Origin: JBPBQZ01 sp050955105 | Lineage (GTDB): Bacteria > Pseudomonadota > Gammaproteobacteria > Burkholderiales > Burkholderiaceae | Assembly: GCA_050955105.1 (NCBI GenBank) | Contig: JBPBQZ010000058.1 | Location: 1-62,859 of the forward strand | Length of the DNA: 62,859 nt | Reading direction: 5' to 3' | Shown here: positions 52,688 to 61,382 of the stretch, piece by piece | Layout of the letters: each line of letters begins with the position of its first letter | How positions within the stretch are numbered: the stretch's first letter is position 1 | Program-made: the position numbers and the translations under genes | Notes under the pieces: model-generated | The model's database searches: none | The model's input: the letters and a program-made list of their open reading frames with translations, nothing else | What the model was told of the DNA's origin: nothing

Positions 52688-53608
52688 ATGTCTACTCTCG
52701 ATCTGAATCTCCTGCCGTTTCTGGTGGCGCTCGACGACGAACGCAGTGTCAGCCGCGCCGCCGAGCGCCTCGGCGTGAGCCAGCCGCGCGTGAGCGAAGC
52801 CTTGGCGCGGCTGCGTACGCATTTCGACGATCCGCTCTTCGTGCGCACTGCGCGCGGCATGCAGCCCACGCCACGCGCGCTGGCACTGGCGCCATCAGCA
52901 CGCGAGGCCCTGGAGAAGGTGGCCCGCGGCATGACCGACCCCACATTGTTCGAAGCTGCTTCCACCCGACAGACTTTCACCATTGCACTGTCCGACGTCG
53001 GCGAAATCGTCTTCCTGCCGCGCTTATTGCAGGCTCTGGCGCGCGAAGCGCCGCGCGCCGACGTGCGCTCGGTCTCGGTGCCGCCCAGTCAACTGGAACG
53101 TGGCCTTGAGTCCGGCGACATCGACTTGGCGGTCGGCTATTTTCCCGACCTGTCAGGTAGCAACTTCTTTCAGCAGCGGCTGTTCACGCACTATTTCGTG
53201 TGCCTGTTGCGCGCCGATCATCCGCTGGCCGACGCGCGCCTGACGCTCGATCAATTCGTCGCGATGCCGCATGCGGTGGTGCGCGCCGAGGGCCGTAGCC
53301 AGGAACTGCTCGAAGCGTTTCTCGAAAAAAAGCGCATCCGCCGTCGCGCCGCGCTGGAAACGCCCCACTTCATGAGCTTGCCCTTCATCTTGGCGCAGAC
53401 CGATCTGGTGGCTACCGTGCCGCACGCCATCGGCATCTCTTATATGCGCGCCCACGCCAACATCCGTATCGTCGAAGCGCCATTGGCGCTGCCGCGCTTC
53501 GATCTGCGTCAGCACTGGCATCGCAAGGTCAATAACGATCCCAAAAACAAATGGCTACGCGGCCTGGTGGCGACGCTGTTCAACGACTCCGCCGATGAGT
53601 GGAAATAA
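52688..53608 (+). CDS. LysR-family transcriptional regulator of the pob/pca genes
   Basis: The 306-residue protein has an N-terminal winged helix (3–62: LNLLPFLVALDDERSVSRAAERLGVSQPRVSEALARLR, then DDPLFVRTARGM) and an effector-binding domain of the periplasmic-binding-protein fold (about 92–300, DIDLAVGYFPD). LysR proteins bind T-N11-A palindromes near their own divergent promoter and act with an aromatic co-inducer. The start is ATG 52688, since the extension to 52589 runs through the operator element. It is convergent with the acyl-CoA ligase gene, 2 nt away. Confidence 0.93.
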   Translation: MSTLDLNLLPFLVALDDERSVSRAAERLGVSQPRVSEALARLRTHFDDPLFVRTARGMQPTPRALALAPSAREALEKVARGMTDPTLFEAASTRQTFTIALSDVGEIVFLPRLLQALAREAPRADVRSVSVPPSQLERGLESGDIDLAVGYFPDLSGSNFFQQRLFTHYFVCLLRADHPLADARLTLDQFVAMPHAVVRAEGRSQELLEAFLEKKRIRRRAALETPHFMSLPFILAQTDLVATVPHAIGISYMRAHANIRIVEAPLALPRFDLRQHWHRKVNNDPKNKWLRGLVATLFNDSADEWK

Positions 53609-53610
53609 AG

Positions 53611-55239
53611 CTAGCGCACCAGCACGATGCCGGCCTTCTCGCGATCCCATATGTCGAGCTCACCGGCTTCGAAGTCTTTCTTCAGCTTGAACTTCTCCAC
53701 CTTCTGATTCACCGTCATCGGCAGTTCGACGCGAAACTGCACGTAGCGCGGAATCATGAAATAGGCGAGATTGCGCTGGCAGTGGTCCATCAGCTCTTTT
53801 TCCGACAAGGAAAAGCCTGGCTTCAACACCACGACCGCACCGACCTCTTCATCATTGGTATCGGTGCTTACCGGAAACACCGCACTCTCGGCTACCGACT
53901 CATGCGAGCCGATGACTTGCTCGACTTCGAAAGCCGAGACGTTTTCCCCGCGCCGCCGGATGCTGTCTTTCTTGCGGTCGGCAAAATACAGATAACCGTC
54001 CTCATCGAAGTAACCGCGATCGCCGGTATGGAACCAAAGGTTCTGGTTGGACTTCAAGGTAGCTTCCGGCATCTTGTAATAGCCGGTGGTCGCACGCCAG
54101 GGGTCCTCTTGACGTAAGACGATCTCGCCGACCTGCCGCGGCGGCAGCGGGAAATCATGATCGTCGACCACGCGAATCGATACGCCGCGCCGCGCACGGC
54201 CCATCGCGCCCAGCTTCTCGCGTGGATCGTTCAAGGTAAAGGCGGTGGCCATGCCGAAATCCGACAAGCCGTAGTTGCTCATGGCGTGCAGACCGAAACG
54301 CTGTTCGAACTTTTGCGCGTAACGCGGCGTCGGCGACATGCTGACCAGGCGCAATGAATTATCGGCATCGTTTTCCTGCGGCGGCTGGCTCCACAGGAAA
54401 TTGGACATCGAGCCAAGCAGATTCGTGATGGTCGCGCCACTGGCACGCACGTCATCCCAATAACGCGACACCGAGAAGCGCCGGCTCATCGCGACTGAAC
54501 CGCCGCACAGCAAGGCTGCGCCTACGGCGGCCAGCAGCGCGTTATTGTGAAACAGCGGCAAACAAGTATAAAAAACGTCGTCTTCACGATAGCCGTGCGC
54601 TTCGATCGAGCCGGTGCCGTAAGTCAAGGCCGCCGCATGCGAAACCATGCACCCCTTGGATGGGCCGGTGGTGCCCGACGTATAGGCAAACAGCAGCAGG
54701 TCCCAGCAGTTCACCTCGGCGCTCAAGGCTGTTTCCGACGCCGCGTCCACCAGGGTCTGGAAGTCCGCAACCTGTCGTGCGGCGCCGAAACGCAACGCGC
54801 GCGTGCCCGCTTCCTCGCCCAGCACGATCACGTGCTTAAGTAGCGGCGCCTGATCCGCTACTTCGGCCAGCCGTTCGGCCAGCGCAGCGTCGACGATGGC
54901 TATTTCGGCATCCGACTGCAGCAGGAAATACTTGAGCAGATCGCCGCGCGCCGCGGTGTTGATCGGCACCGACACCGCGCCGAGCTTGCCGATCGCGAAA
55001 AAAGTACTGAGGTGCTCGATCGAGTTGCCCATGAAAACGACGATATGCGTGCCGTGCGTGGCACCGCGCGCGCTCAGTGCATTGGCAACACGGTTCGACA
55101 GTTGGTCAATGCCTGTGTAGCTGAGGCTGCGCTGCGTTTCCATCTCGGTAATGAAGGTCTTTTCCCCAAGTCGAGCGACTTGCCGCGCCAACACTTTGGG
55201 AATGGTCAGATCGACCACTTCGTAGGGTTCGCTATCCAT
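53611..55239 (-). CDS. Acyl-CoA ligase (AMP-forming, CaiC-like)
   Basis: The 542-residue adenylate-forming enzyme activates a carboxylic acid with ATP and CoA. It shows P-loop FAYTSGTTGPSKGCMVSH, SNYGLSDFGMA (A5), TGDRGYFDEDGYLYFADRKKDSIRRRGENVSAFEVE (A7–A8) and a catalytic Lys in NQKVEKFKLKKDF near the end. The closest named type is crotonobetaine/carnitine-CoA ligase, but the aromatic context makes a hydroxycinnamate-like or related acid plausible. The start at 55239 has GGGAG 11 nt upstream. Element copy B lies 112 nt upstream. Confidence 0.9.
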   Translation of the reverse strand: MDSEPYEVVDLTIPKVLARQVARLGEKTFITEMETQRSLSYTGIDQLSNRVANALSARGATHGTHIVVFMGNSIEHLSTFFAIGKLGAVSVPINTAARGDLLKYFLLQSDAEIAIVDAALAERLAEVADQAPLLKHVIVLGEEAGTRALRFGAARQVADFQTLVDAASETALSAEVNCWDLLLFAYTSGTTGPSKGCMVSHAAALTYGTGSIEAHGYREDDVFYTCLPLFHNNALLAAVGAALLCGGSVAMSRRFSVSRYWDDVRASGATITNLLGSMSNFLWSQPPQENDADNSLRLVSMSPTPRYAQKFEQRFGLHAMSNYGLSDFGMATAFTLNDPREKLGAMGRARRGVSIRVVDDHDFPLPPRQVGEIVLRQEDPWRATTGYYKMPEATLKSNQNLWFHTGDRGYFDEDGYLYFADRKKDSIRRRGENVSAFEVEQVIGSHESVAESAVFPVSTDTNDEEVGAVVVLKPGFSLSEKELMDHCQRNLAYFMIPRYVQFRVELPMTVNQKVEKFKLKKDFEAGELDIWDREKAGIVLVR

Positions 55240-55323
55240 GGATTTACTGTCTCCCGATCGCATGATTGCTCTGCGCTCATTTAGATATCTGATGCCGCTG
55301 GCCTACTGGCGCGTGCGGCGCGA

Positions 55324-55344
55324 GCAGGCATTTTCAATGCCTGC
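55324..55344. repeat. Perfect 9-bp inverted repeat in the ligase/thiolase intergenic region
   Basis: GCAGGCATT-TTC-AATGCCTGC is a perfect palindrome with 3-nt spacer, immediately left of element copy B. It could be a second operator or the terminator-like end of a leader; no T-run follows. Confidence 0.55.
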
Positions 55345-55350
55345 CGATCA

Positions 55351-55399
55351 TGCGGCAATGCGATCTCGCCGATAGCGTTTATACGCTGTGGCGATATCT
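55351..55399. promoter_or_regulatory. Shared 49-bp regulatory element, copy B (ligase/thiolase)
   Basis: It begins TGCGGCAATGCGAT with GATAG, TATACG and CGATATCT in the same order and spacing as 52634–52682. It stands between the divergent ligase (start 55239) and thiolase-like gene (start 55517), in the same orientation relative to the left-hand gene as copy A is to pobA. Confidence 0.62.
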
Positions 55400-55516
55400 T
55401 AAAAACCGTCGCGGCTGACTTATCAAGGGCAGCAACGCGCATATAATAAATGGTCGGACATTTACCGCGCTATTTTTTTGAGATAGCAGGACCTCCTTCC
55501 ACGACTGCCTGGAACT

Positions 55517-56698
55517 ATGCAATTCCTGAAGAATCGAGAAATCGCCATCATCGGCTGCGCGCAGACTAAATTGGTGCGACGCAGCGGACGCTCGGCCTTG
55601 TCGCTGGCGGGAGAGGCACTGCAAGCGGTATTAAGCGCCACCGGCATCGAGCGCGAGCGCATCGATGGCTTCGCCACCACACTGGCGATGTCCGAAGCCG
55701 GCAATCCCTTCTATAGCAACCTGCTCGCCGAAGGCCTGGGACTATCGGTGTCCTGGTGCCAGGCGACTGATATCGGCGGCGCATCTGCAGCCGGGAATAT
55801 CGCACGCGCCGCGGCGGCGATTCATGCAGGCATGTGCGAGATGGTGTTGTGCCTGGCGAGCGACGCGGTGTCGACACAAGACCGGTCGGTACAAAGCGGG
55901 CATCGCACTGAATTTTGCGATCCGATCGGCTACGCGGGTCCGTTGACGGCTTTCGGCCTGTTGAGTGACGTCTATGACCAGCGCTACGGCTTGCCGCATG
56001 CGGCGCTGGCCAAGCTGGCGGTAACGCAGCGCAATGGCGCCTTGCTGAACGACGACGCGTGCGAGATTTTGCGCAAGCCGCTGACCACCGACGACTATCT
56101 CAATTCACGGCTGGTTTCCGACCCGCTGCGCATACTCGATTGCGTGATGCGCTGCGACGGCGCGAGCGCCACGCTGGTGACGTCGACGCGGCTTGCGCGC
56201 GAACTTGGCATTGATGCGCTAGTGCATCCGATTGCCTACCGCGAACGCATCAACTACGACGCGAGTCAGAAAATCGACGACGTGCTGGCCACCGGCTTCC
56301 GCGATGTGGCACCCCGCGCCTTGCAGGATGCTGGCATGCGGCCCGCGGATATTCGCATGTTCCATCCGTATGACGACTTTTTGATCGCGCTGATCCTGCA
56401 ACTGGAGCAGATCGGCTTCTGCGCCGACGGCCAGGGCGGCGCCTATGTGATGGAACACGATTTGAGCCACACCGGAAACTTGCCACTCAATACCGGCGGC
56501 GGTCAGATATCGGCCGGCCAGCCTGGTCTGGCGGGCGGCGGTGTGAACCTGACCGAAGCGCTGACCCAGCTATTCGGCCGGGCGGGTGCACGGCAAGTAC
56601 CGAATGCTGTGAATGCTATGCTCACGGGCATCGGCGTTATCCAATACGCGCGCAACTGGGGCACCAGCAGCGTGATGATTCTGGAACGCGCGCAGTGA
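55517..56698 (+). CDS. Thiolase-like protein (Ltp/SCP2-thiolase type, no nucleophilic Cys seen)
   Basis: The 393-residue thiolase-fold protein shows REIAIIGCAQTKLVRRSGRS at the start. At the place of the thiolase nucleophile it has ATDIGGASAAGNIARAA with no Cys. The C-terminal part has HPYDDFLIALILQLEQIGF, PLNTGGGQISAGQPGLAGGG and a final GIGVIQYARNWGTSSVMILE. Cys-less thiolases paired with a DUF35 protein include the Ltp2 aldolases of steroid side-chain breakdown, so retro-aldol chemistry is possible. It overlaps the DUF35 gene by GTGA. Confidence 0.85.
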   Translation: MQFLKNREIAIIGCAQTKLVRRSGRSALSLAGEALQAVLSATGIERERIDGFATTLAMSEAGNPFYSNLLAEGLGLSVSWCQATDIGGASAAGNIARAAAAIHAGMCEMVLCLASDAVSTQDRSVQSGHRTEFCDPIGYAGPLTAFGLLSDVYDQRYGLPHAALAKLAVTQRNGALLNDDACEILRKPLTTDDYLNSRLVSDPLRILDCVMRCDGASATLVTSTRLARELGIDALVHPIAYRERINYDASQKIDDVLATGFRDVAPRALQDAGMRPADIRMFHPYDDFLIALILQLEQIGFCADGQGGAYVMEHDLSHTGNLPLNTGGGQISAGQPGLAGGGVNLTEALTQLFGRAGARQVPNAVNAMLTGIGVIQYARNWGTSSVMILERAQ

Positions 56699-57150
56699 CC
56701 CCCTCGGCAAAACTCTCCGCGCCCCGCGCACAACTCGTGGCCTCTTCCGTCATGCAAACCACTGCTCCGCCCGACCTTAGCGCGCCTTTTTGGGATGGCG
56801 TGGCGCGCCGCCAGTTGCTGCTGCAATACGACCGCACCAGCGGCCAGGCGCAGTTCTATCCGCGACCCGTCAGCCTGCAAGGCAATGGCGACGTCGAATG
56901 GCGCCCGAGCAGCGGCTTCGGTACCTTGCTCGCCGTAACGCTCAATCGCGTGGCGCCGCCGGCCTTCGGCGAAACGGCACCCTTTTTGATTGGTCTGATA
57001 CGTCTCGACGAAGGTCCGCGCATGCTCGCGCGGCTCGACGGCAGCGCTGCATCGCTGCGAGCGGGCACGCGCGTCGAGATCTGCTGGCACGATGCCGCGC
57101 CGCCGCAGGCACCCTTCCGCTTCAAGGCGTATACGCCTGGCACCGGCTAA
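56695..57150 (+). CDS. DUF35 OB-fold protein lacking zinc-ribbon cysteines
   Basis: The 151-residue protein shows PDLSAPFWDGVARRQLLLQYD, QAQFYPRPVSLQGNGDVEWRPSSGFGTLLAVTLN and GEGPRML-type strands. This is the DUF35 pattern of rubredoxin-like ribbon plus OB fold that partners thiolase-like enzymes. The usual CxxCG/CPxC pairs are absent around FYPRP, so no zinc site is expected. The start is GTG 56695 coupled to the thiolase stop; ATG 56752 is a shorter alternative nearer the family start. Confidence 0.82.
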   Translation: MTPSAKLSAPRAQLVASSVMQTTAPPDLSAPFWDGVARRQLLLQYDRTSGQAQFYPRPVSLQGNGDVEWRPSSGFGTLLAVTLNRVAPPAFGETAPFLIGLIRLDEGPRMLARLDGSAASLRAGTRVEICWHDAAPPQAPFRFKAYTPGTG

Positions 57151-57291
57151 TCGTGGCGGCTTGAATGCCACGCCTGGCCACCCCTGACTTCGACGTCGGC
57201 AGCTCAACGCCGACCGAGGCTGCAGCACCCCTCAGCACCCCGTAATCCGTGCATCTCAAATTCAACGCTGAACCTGAAACAGGAGACTTTC

Positions 57292-57618
57292 ATGCTTTAC
57301 GAGCTTCGCATCTACCATTGCGTGTCCGGCGCACTGCCTGCCGTACTGAATCGTTTCGAAAAGCACACCCTGGGCTTTTTCGAGAAGCACGGCATTCGTC
57401 AGGCGGGCTTCTGGACGGTGGCAATCGGCGACTCGAACCAGGATTTGTATTACATGCTTCAATGGGAATCGCTGGCCGAGCGCGATACCAAATGGGGTGC
57501 CTTCCGCGCCGACGCCGACTGGCATAAAGTGGTGGCCGAAACCGAAAAGAACGGTGCCATCGTCGCGTCGATCAGCAATCAGATCCTGCAATCGACGCCT
57601 TTTTCGTCCGTGAAATAA
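57292..57618 (+). CDS. NIPSNAP-family protein
   Basis: The 108-residue protein shows LYELRIYHCVSGALPAVLNRFEKHTLGFFEKHGIRQAGFW and YYMLQWESLAERDTKWGAF, the dimeric alpha/beta ferredoxin-like NIPSNAP fold. Bacterial members often sit in aromatic or acyl catabolic operons with no proven activity. AGGAG lies about 8 nt upstream. It lies between the DUF35 and MFS genes, in the same direction. Confidence 0.88.
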   Translation: MLYELRIYHCVSGALPAVLNRFEKHTLGFFEKHGIRQAGFWTVAIGDSNQDLYYMLQWESLAERDTKWGAFRADADWHKVVAETEKNGAIVASISNQILQSTPFSSVK

Positions 57619-57639
57619 CCGCAGTTTGAACCGATCTCG

Positions 57640-59091
57640 ATGAGCAGTCCGACCCCTGAAATCCGCATCAGCACCTTGCTTCCTTATGTCGTCGCGGCGA
57701 CATTTTTCATGGAGTATCTCGACACCACGGTGATCGCCACCGCGCTGCCGCAGATGGCACACTCCTTCGGGGTCGGACCCAACGAACTGAGCCTCGGCAT
57801 GACTGCCTATATGCTGGCATTGGCGGTCTTCATTCCGGTGAGCGGCTGGGTTGCGGATCGTTTCGGCTCACGCACGGTGTTCGGCGGCGCCATCGTGGTT
57901 TTTACGCTTTCTTCAGTGCTGTGCGGGCTGTGCAACGGCGTGGCTGAATTTACCGCGGCGCGCGTGCTGCAAGGACTGGGCGGCGCGATGATGGTGCCGG
58001 TCGGCCGCTTGATCGTCGTGCGCAGTACCGAGAAGAGCCGCTTGATGCAGGCTATCTCCACTATCACCTGGCCGGCCATCGCCGCACCCGTGATCGGCCC
58101 GCCGATCGGCGGTTTCATCACCACCTTCGCGTCGTGGCGCTGGATCTTCTTCTTGAACCTGCCGTTCGGCATCGCGGCGCTCATCGCGGTGATCTGGCTG
58201 GTGCGCAACGAACGCGGCGCCGAGCCTAAGCCGCTCGACGTAGTCGGCTTCGTACTCAGCGGCTTGGCTCTTACCTCGGTCCTGTACGGCACTGAACTGG
58301 CAAGCCAGACGGGTGGCAGCGTTCCGTTGGCGTTGGCCTTCATCGCCGTAGGCATCGTGCTGGGCGTGGTCGCGTTCCGCCATGCGCGCGCGCATCCGCA
58401 TCCGCTGCTCGACTATTCGACTTTCAAGATACCGACCTTTTCGACGGTCATCATCACCGGCTCGCTGTCGCGCATCGGCATCGGCGCAGTGCCTTACCTG
58501 ATGCCCTTGCTGTTTCAGATCGGCTTCGGCTTGTCGGCTTACAACTCCGGCTTGCTGCTGATCGCCAGCGCCATCGGCAATCTGGGCATGAAGGCGCTTA
58601 CCACGACGATCCTGCGGCGCTGGGGTTTCAAGATGGTGGCGGTGGTCGACATGACGCTGGGCGGCCTGTTCGTGATCGGCTGCGGCTTGCTGACCCCCGC
58701 TACACCGCTGGCGGCAACCCTGGTCGTGATCTTCTGTTACGGCGTGACGCGCTCGATGCAATTTTCCCTGCTGGCGATGCTCACCTATGCCGATGTGCCG
58801 CCCACCCAGACGAACGCCGCGAGCACGCTGTCCAGTGCCGTCACGCAAATGACCATTGGCATGGGCATCGCTTTCGGCGCCGTGTCGTTGCGACTGGCAG
58901 CCGCCCTGCATCGTGAACCGCTGGCCGCTGGCAGCCCGCACTTCACGTTGGGCGACTTTCGGCTGGCCTTTCTGTTCGCCGGCGTGTTGACGCTGGCGTC
59001 GGTGTTCGGCTACCTGCGCATGGCGCACGACGCCGGCGCGAAAATTGGCGGCGGCATGCGCAAGAGCGGCTCGCTCAGTTCCAAAGCCTGA
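57640..59091 (+). CDS. MFS transporter, DHA2 (EmrB/QacA) family
   Basis: The 483-residue exporter with about 14 helices shows FFMEYLDTTVIATALPQMAHSFG (motif D1), SGWVADRFGSRTVFGGAI (motif A), ARVLQGLGGAMMVPVGRLIVVR (motif B) and APVIGPPIGGFITTFASWRWIFFLNLPFG (motif C). It probably exports an aromatic or toxic intermediate, given its place after the ligase/thiolase genes. Its last 17 nt overlap the RES toxin gene on the other strand. Confidence 0.93.
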   Translation: MSSPTPEIRISTLLPYVVAATFFMEYLDTTVIATALPQMAHSFGVGPNELSLGMTAYMLALAVFIPVSGWVADRFGSRTVFGGAIVVFTLSSVLCGLCNGVAEFTAARVLQGLGGAMMVPVGRLIVVRSTEKSRLMQAISTITWPAIAAPVIGPPIGGFITTFASWRWIFFLNLPFGIAALIAVIWLVRNERGAEPKPLDVVGFVLSGLALTSVLYGTELASQTGGSVPLALAFIAVGIVLGVVAFRHARAHPHPLLDYSTFKIPTFSTVIITGSLSRIGIGAVPYLMPLLFQIGFGLSAYNSGLLLIASAIGNLGMKALTTTILRRWGFKMVAVVDMTLGGLFVIGCGLLTPATPLAATLVVIFCYGVTRSMQFSLLAMLTYADVPPTQTNAASTLSSAVTQMTIGMGIAFGAVSLRLAAALHREPLAAGSPHFTLGDFRLAFLFAGVLTLASVFGYLRMAHDAGAKIGGGMRKSGSLSSKA

Positions 59092-59818
59092 CCGCGAACT
59101 CGAACGCCGCGGGCGCCAGCACATCGCTTTTCTGCCAGACCACCTGGTCGGCCGTGACCGACAGATTCCAGGTTTCCTGAGCAATCGGCGCGCGCTTGGC
59201 AAATGCCGAGGGCGCCATCAGCGCGATGCACGCGCCGCTATCCGGATCACGCACCGATTGATAGACGATGGCCTCGACCGCGGCGAGCCGCGCTTGCGCT
59301 GCGAAATGTTGGCAGTATCGATAATCAGCAGGGTCGGTAAAACACCGGCGATCGAGGACGAATGGCGGCTTGCGCAAGTCGACCGCGCGCGTGGCGATCG
59401 ACACCTGAAACAAGGTCTGCGGCAGCATTTCAAGCGCTCCGAGGCTTGGCGACGCGCACAGGAAGCGCCAGCGCCAATAGCCCAGTTCGGCGCACGCGGT
59501 GCGGCGCTCAGGCGCGACGTAGCAAACGCCGGCTTCGTAAGGGCGGCGGAAACGCGAGCCGTATTTGGAGGTGGGGTAGCGGAACGGCGTGAACAACAGC
59601 CAGTGCAGGTCGCGCGCCGCTAGCGGAATCGGCGGCTTGGAGGTTTCGAGCAGCGCTTCGAGTTGCGCCTGTTCGGCCAGGGTATCGACCAGCGCCATGG
59701 TGGAAGAACGGTGTTGCGCTTCGACGGCGCGCCAGGCGTCGCCGGTAAAACGACGTGCCTCAGAGGCGACCTCGGTAGAGGTCCAGGTATTCGACGACAC
59801 TGACAAGTCCTTGCACAC
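59075..59818 (-). CDS. RES-domain toxin (NAD+ phosphorylase type)
   Basis: The 247-residue protein has WRAVEAQHRSSTMALVDTLAEQAQLEALLETSKPP at the N-terminus and the RES core from about 75 (LLFTPFRYPTSKYGSRFRR with the conserved Arg, ERRTACAELGYWR with the Glu, and QSVRDPDSGACIAL with the Ser). RES toxins degrade NAD+. The start is uncertain: GTG 59818 gives a 59-nt overlap with the antitoxin, and GTG 59800 is possible. It is the second gene of the antitoxin–toxin operon. Confidence 0.88.
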   Translation of the reverse strand: MCKDLSVSSNTWTSTEVASEARRFTGDAWRAVEAQHRSSTMALVDTLAEQAQLEALLETSKPPIPLAARDLHWLLFTPFRYPTSKYGSRFRRPYEAGVCYVAPERRTACAELGYWRWRFLCASPSLGALEMLPQTLFQVSIATRAVDLRKPPFVLDRRCFTDPADYRYCQHFAAQARLAAVEAIVYQSVRDPDSGACIALMAPSAFAKRAPIAQETWNLSVTADQVVWQKSDVLAPAAFEFAVRLWN

Positions 59819-60137
59819 TGCGGATGAGATCGATCGGGCGGCTGTTGAGAGCCAGGTTTTCGCCGTTCAACCAGGTTTGCGCGTTCGCGGCGGAGCCGAC
59901 GATGGCGTCGAGCGAGCGGAACATTCGCACGAACAACAACGCCATCTGCCACTCCTTGCCGCGCGCCGCCTCGATCTGGTATTTACCCGCCACCAGGCGC
60001 GACACCGTCGGCGCGCTGACCCCTAGCACTTCGGCCAGCGTCGACTGGTTGATCTTCAAGGCGCTCGCCGCGCGCACGACGGCTTTGGACAATGTGGCGG
60101 CGGCGACCGGCTGTGCTTCGAGGTGTTGCGTACCCAT
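59760..60137 (-). CDS. Xre/MbcA/ParS-type antitoxin
   Basis: The 125-residue protein has an Xre-like helix-turn-helix (about 22–55: ALKINQSTLAEVLGVSAPTVSRLVAGK) and a C-terminal toxin-binding domain (MALLFVRMFRSLDAIVG, WLNGENLALNSRPIDLIRSVQGLVSVVEYLDLYRG). It neutralises the RES toxin and probably represses its own promoter just upstream (60138–60180). It lies upstream of and overlaps the toxin gene. Confidence 0.9.
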   Translation of the reverse strand: MGTQHLEAQPVAAATLSKAVVRAASALKINQSTLAEVLGVSAPTVSRLVAGKYQIEAARGKEWQMALLFVRMFRSLDAIVGSAANAQTWLNGENLALNSRPIDLIRSVQGLVSVVEYLDLYRGRL

Positions 60138-60359
60138 GGCGATTTCTCCGTTCTAAAGAAATATTAGCACAATAATAGTTCCTCAGAACAAACGAAGATC
60201 GACGCTTCGCAGCGCCGCTGCGCGTGACCCCGATACGTGTCGCGCAGCCGGTGTAAAGTTGCTGTCCTCATCAAGCGCCCGCGCGGTTGCTCGACGCGCC
60301 GGCGTATGCAGCGGCGCCGCCCGCGCGTCCGGCCATCACTGCTAACGGAGATGTACATC

Positions 60360-61373
60360 ATGGAATACCGACAATTGGGCGCAAGCGGCATCAAGGTATC
60401 GCCGCTTTGCCTGGGCACGATGATGTTCGGCGGCCCTACCGACGAAGCCACCTCGCGCCGTATCGTCGATCGCGCCTTCGAGCAGGGCGTCAACTTTATC
60501 GATACCGCCGACGTCTATACCGAAGGTGAATCGGAACGCATCGTGGGCCGCCTGATCGCCGAGCGCCGCGACCAGTGGATCCTGGCCACCAAATTCGGCA
60601 ATGCGCGCGGCCAGGGTCCGAATCAGCAAGGCGCCTCGCGCAACTATGCGGTGCACGCAGTCGATGCGAGCCTGCAGCGGCTGGGCAGCGACTATATCGA
60701 CCTGCTCTATATTCATAAGGAAGACCACACCACCCCCATTGCCGAAACCGTCCGGGCCATGGGTGAACTGATTCGCGCCGGCAAGATTCGCCACTATGGA
60801 CTGTCGAATCATCGCGCCTGGCGCATCGCCGAATTCGCACGCACCGCCGACGCGCTCGGTGTCGATCGTCCGATCGCCAGCCAGCCGCTTTACAACATCT
60901 TCAATCGCCAGGTGGAAGCCGAACAACTGACGGCCGCCGAATATTTCGGCCTCGGCGTGGTGCCCTACAGCCCGCTGGCGCGCGGCATTCTCACTGGCAA
61001 GTACCAGCCGGGCGCGGCACCGGGCGCCGACACGCGTGCCGGTCGCAACGATCGCCGCATCCAGCAGACCGAATGGCGCGAAGAGTCGTTGAAGCTAGCT
61101 CAGGCAGTGGTCGAGCATGCGGAAAAACGCGGTTTGACGGCGGGCCAATTTGCGCTGGCCTGGGTCCTGAACAGCCGCTACGTCACGTCGACCATCGCGG
61201 GCCCGCGCACCGAGGCGCAATGGGAAGACTACTTGCCGGCGCTCGACTACCGCCTCGATGCAGAAGACGAAGCGCTGGTGGACAAGCTGGTGCCGACCGG
61301 CCATCCGTCGACGCCGGGTTTCAACGATCCCGGACATCCGTTCTTCGGACGCATTCCGCGACACGGCGGCTGA
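60360..61373 (+). CDS. Aldo/keto reductase
   Basis: The 337-residue NADPH-dependent TIM-barrel enzyme shows MEYRQLGASGIKVSPLCLGTMMFGG, FIDTADVYTEGESERIVG (catalytic Asp/Tyr), WILATKFG (Lys), LYIHKEDHTTPIAETVRAM (His) and VVPYSPLARGILTGKY. It resembles the YajO/Tas branch. GGAG lies 9 nt before ATG 60360. The substrate is unknown. It stands alone, convergent with the LytTR regulator. Confidence 0.92.
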   Translation: MEYRQLGASGIKVSPLCLGTMMFGGPTDEATSRRIVDRAFEQGVNFIDTADVYTEGESERIVGRLIAERRDQWILATKFGNARGQGPNQQGASRNYAVHAVDASLQRLGSDYIDLLYIHKEDHTTPIAETVRAMGELIRAGKIRHYGLSNHRAWRIAEFARTADALGVDRPIASQPLYNIFNRQVEAEQLTAAEYFGLGVVPYSPLARGILTGKYQPGAAPGADTRAGRNDRRIQQTEWREESLKLAQAVVEHAEKRGLTAGQFALAWVLNSRYVTSTIAGPRTEAQWEDYLPALDYRLDAEDEALVDKLVPTGHPSTPGFNDPGHPFFGRIPRHGG

Positions 61374-61382
61374 ACCTCTGCA

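Noticed and set aside
57913..59202. 429-codon open frame opposite the MFS gene
   Set aside because: Extremely Arg/His/Gln rich; shadow frame.
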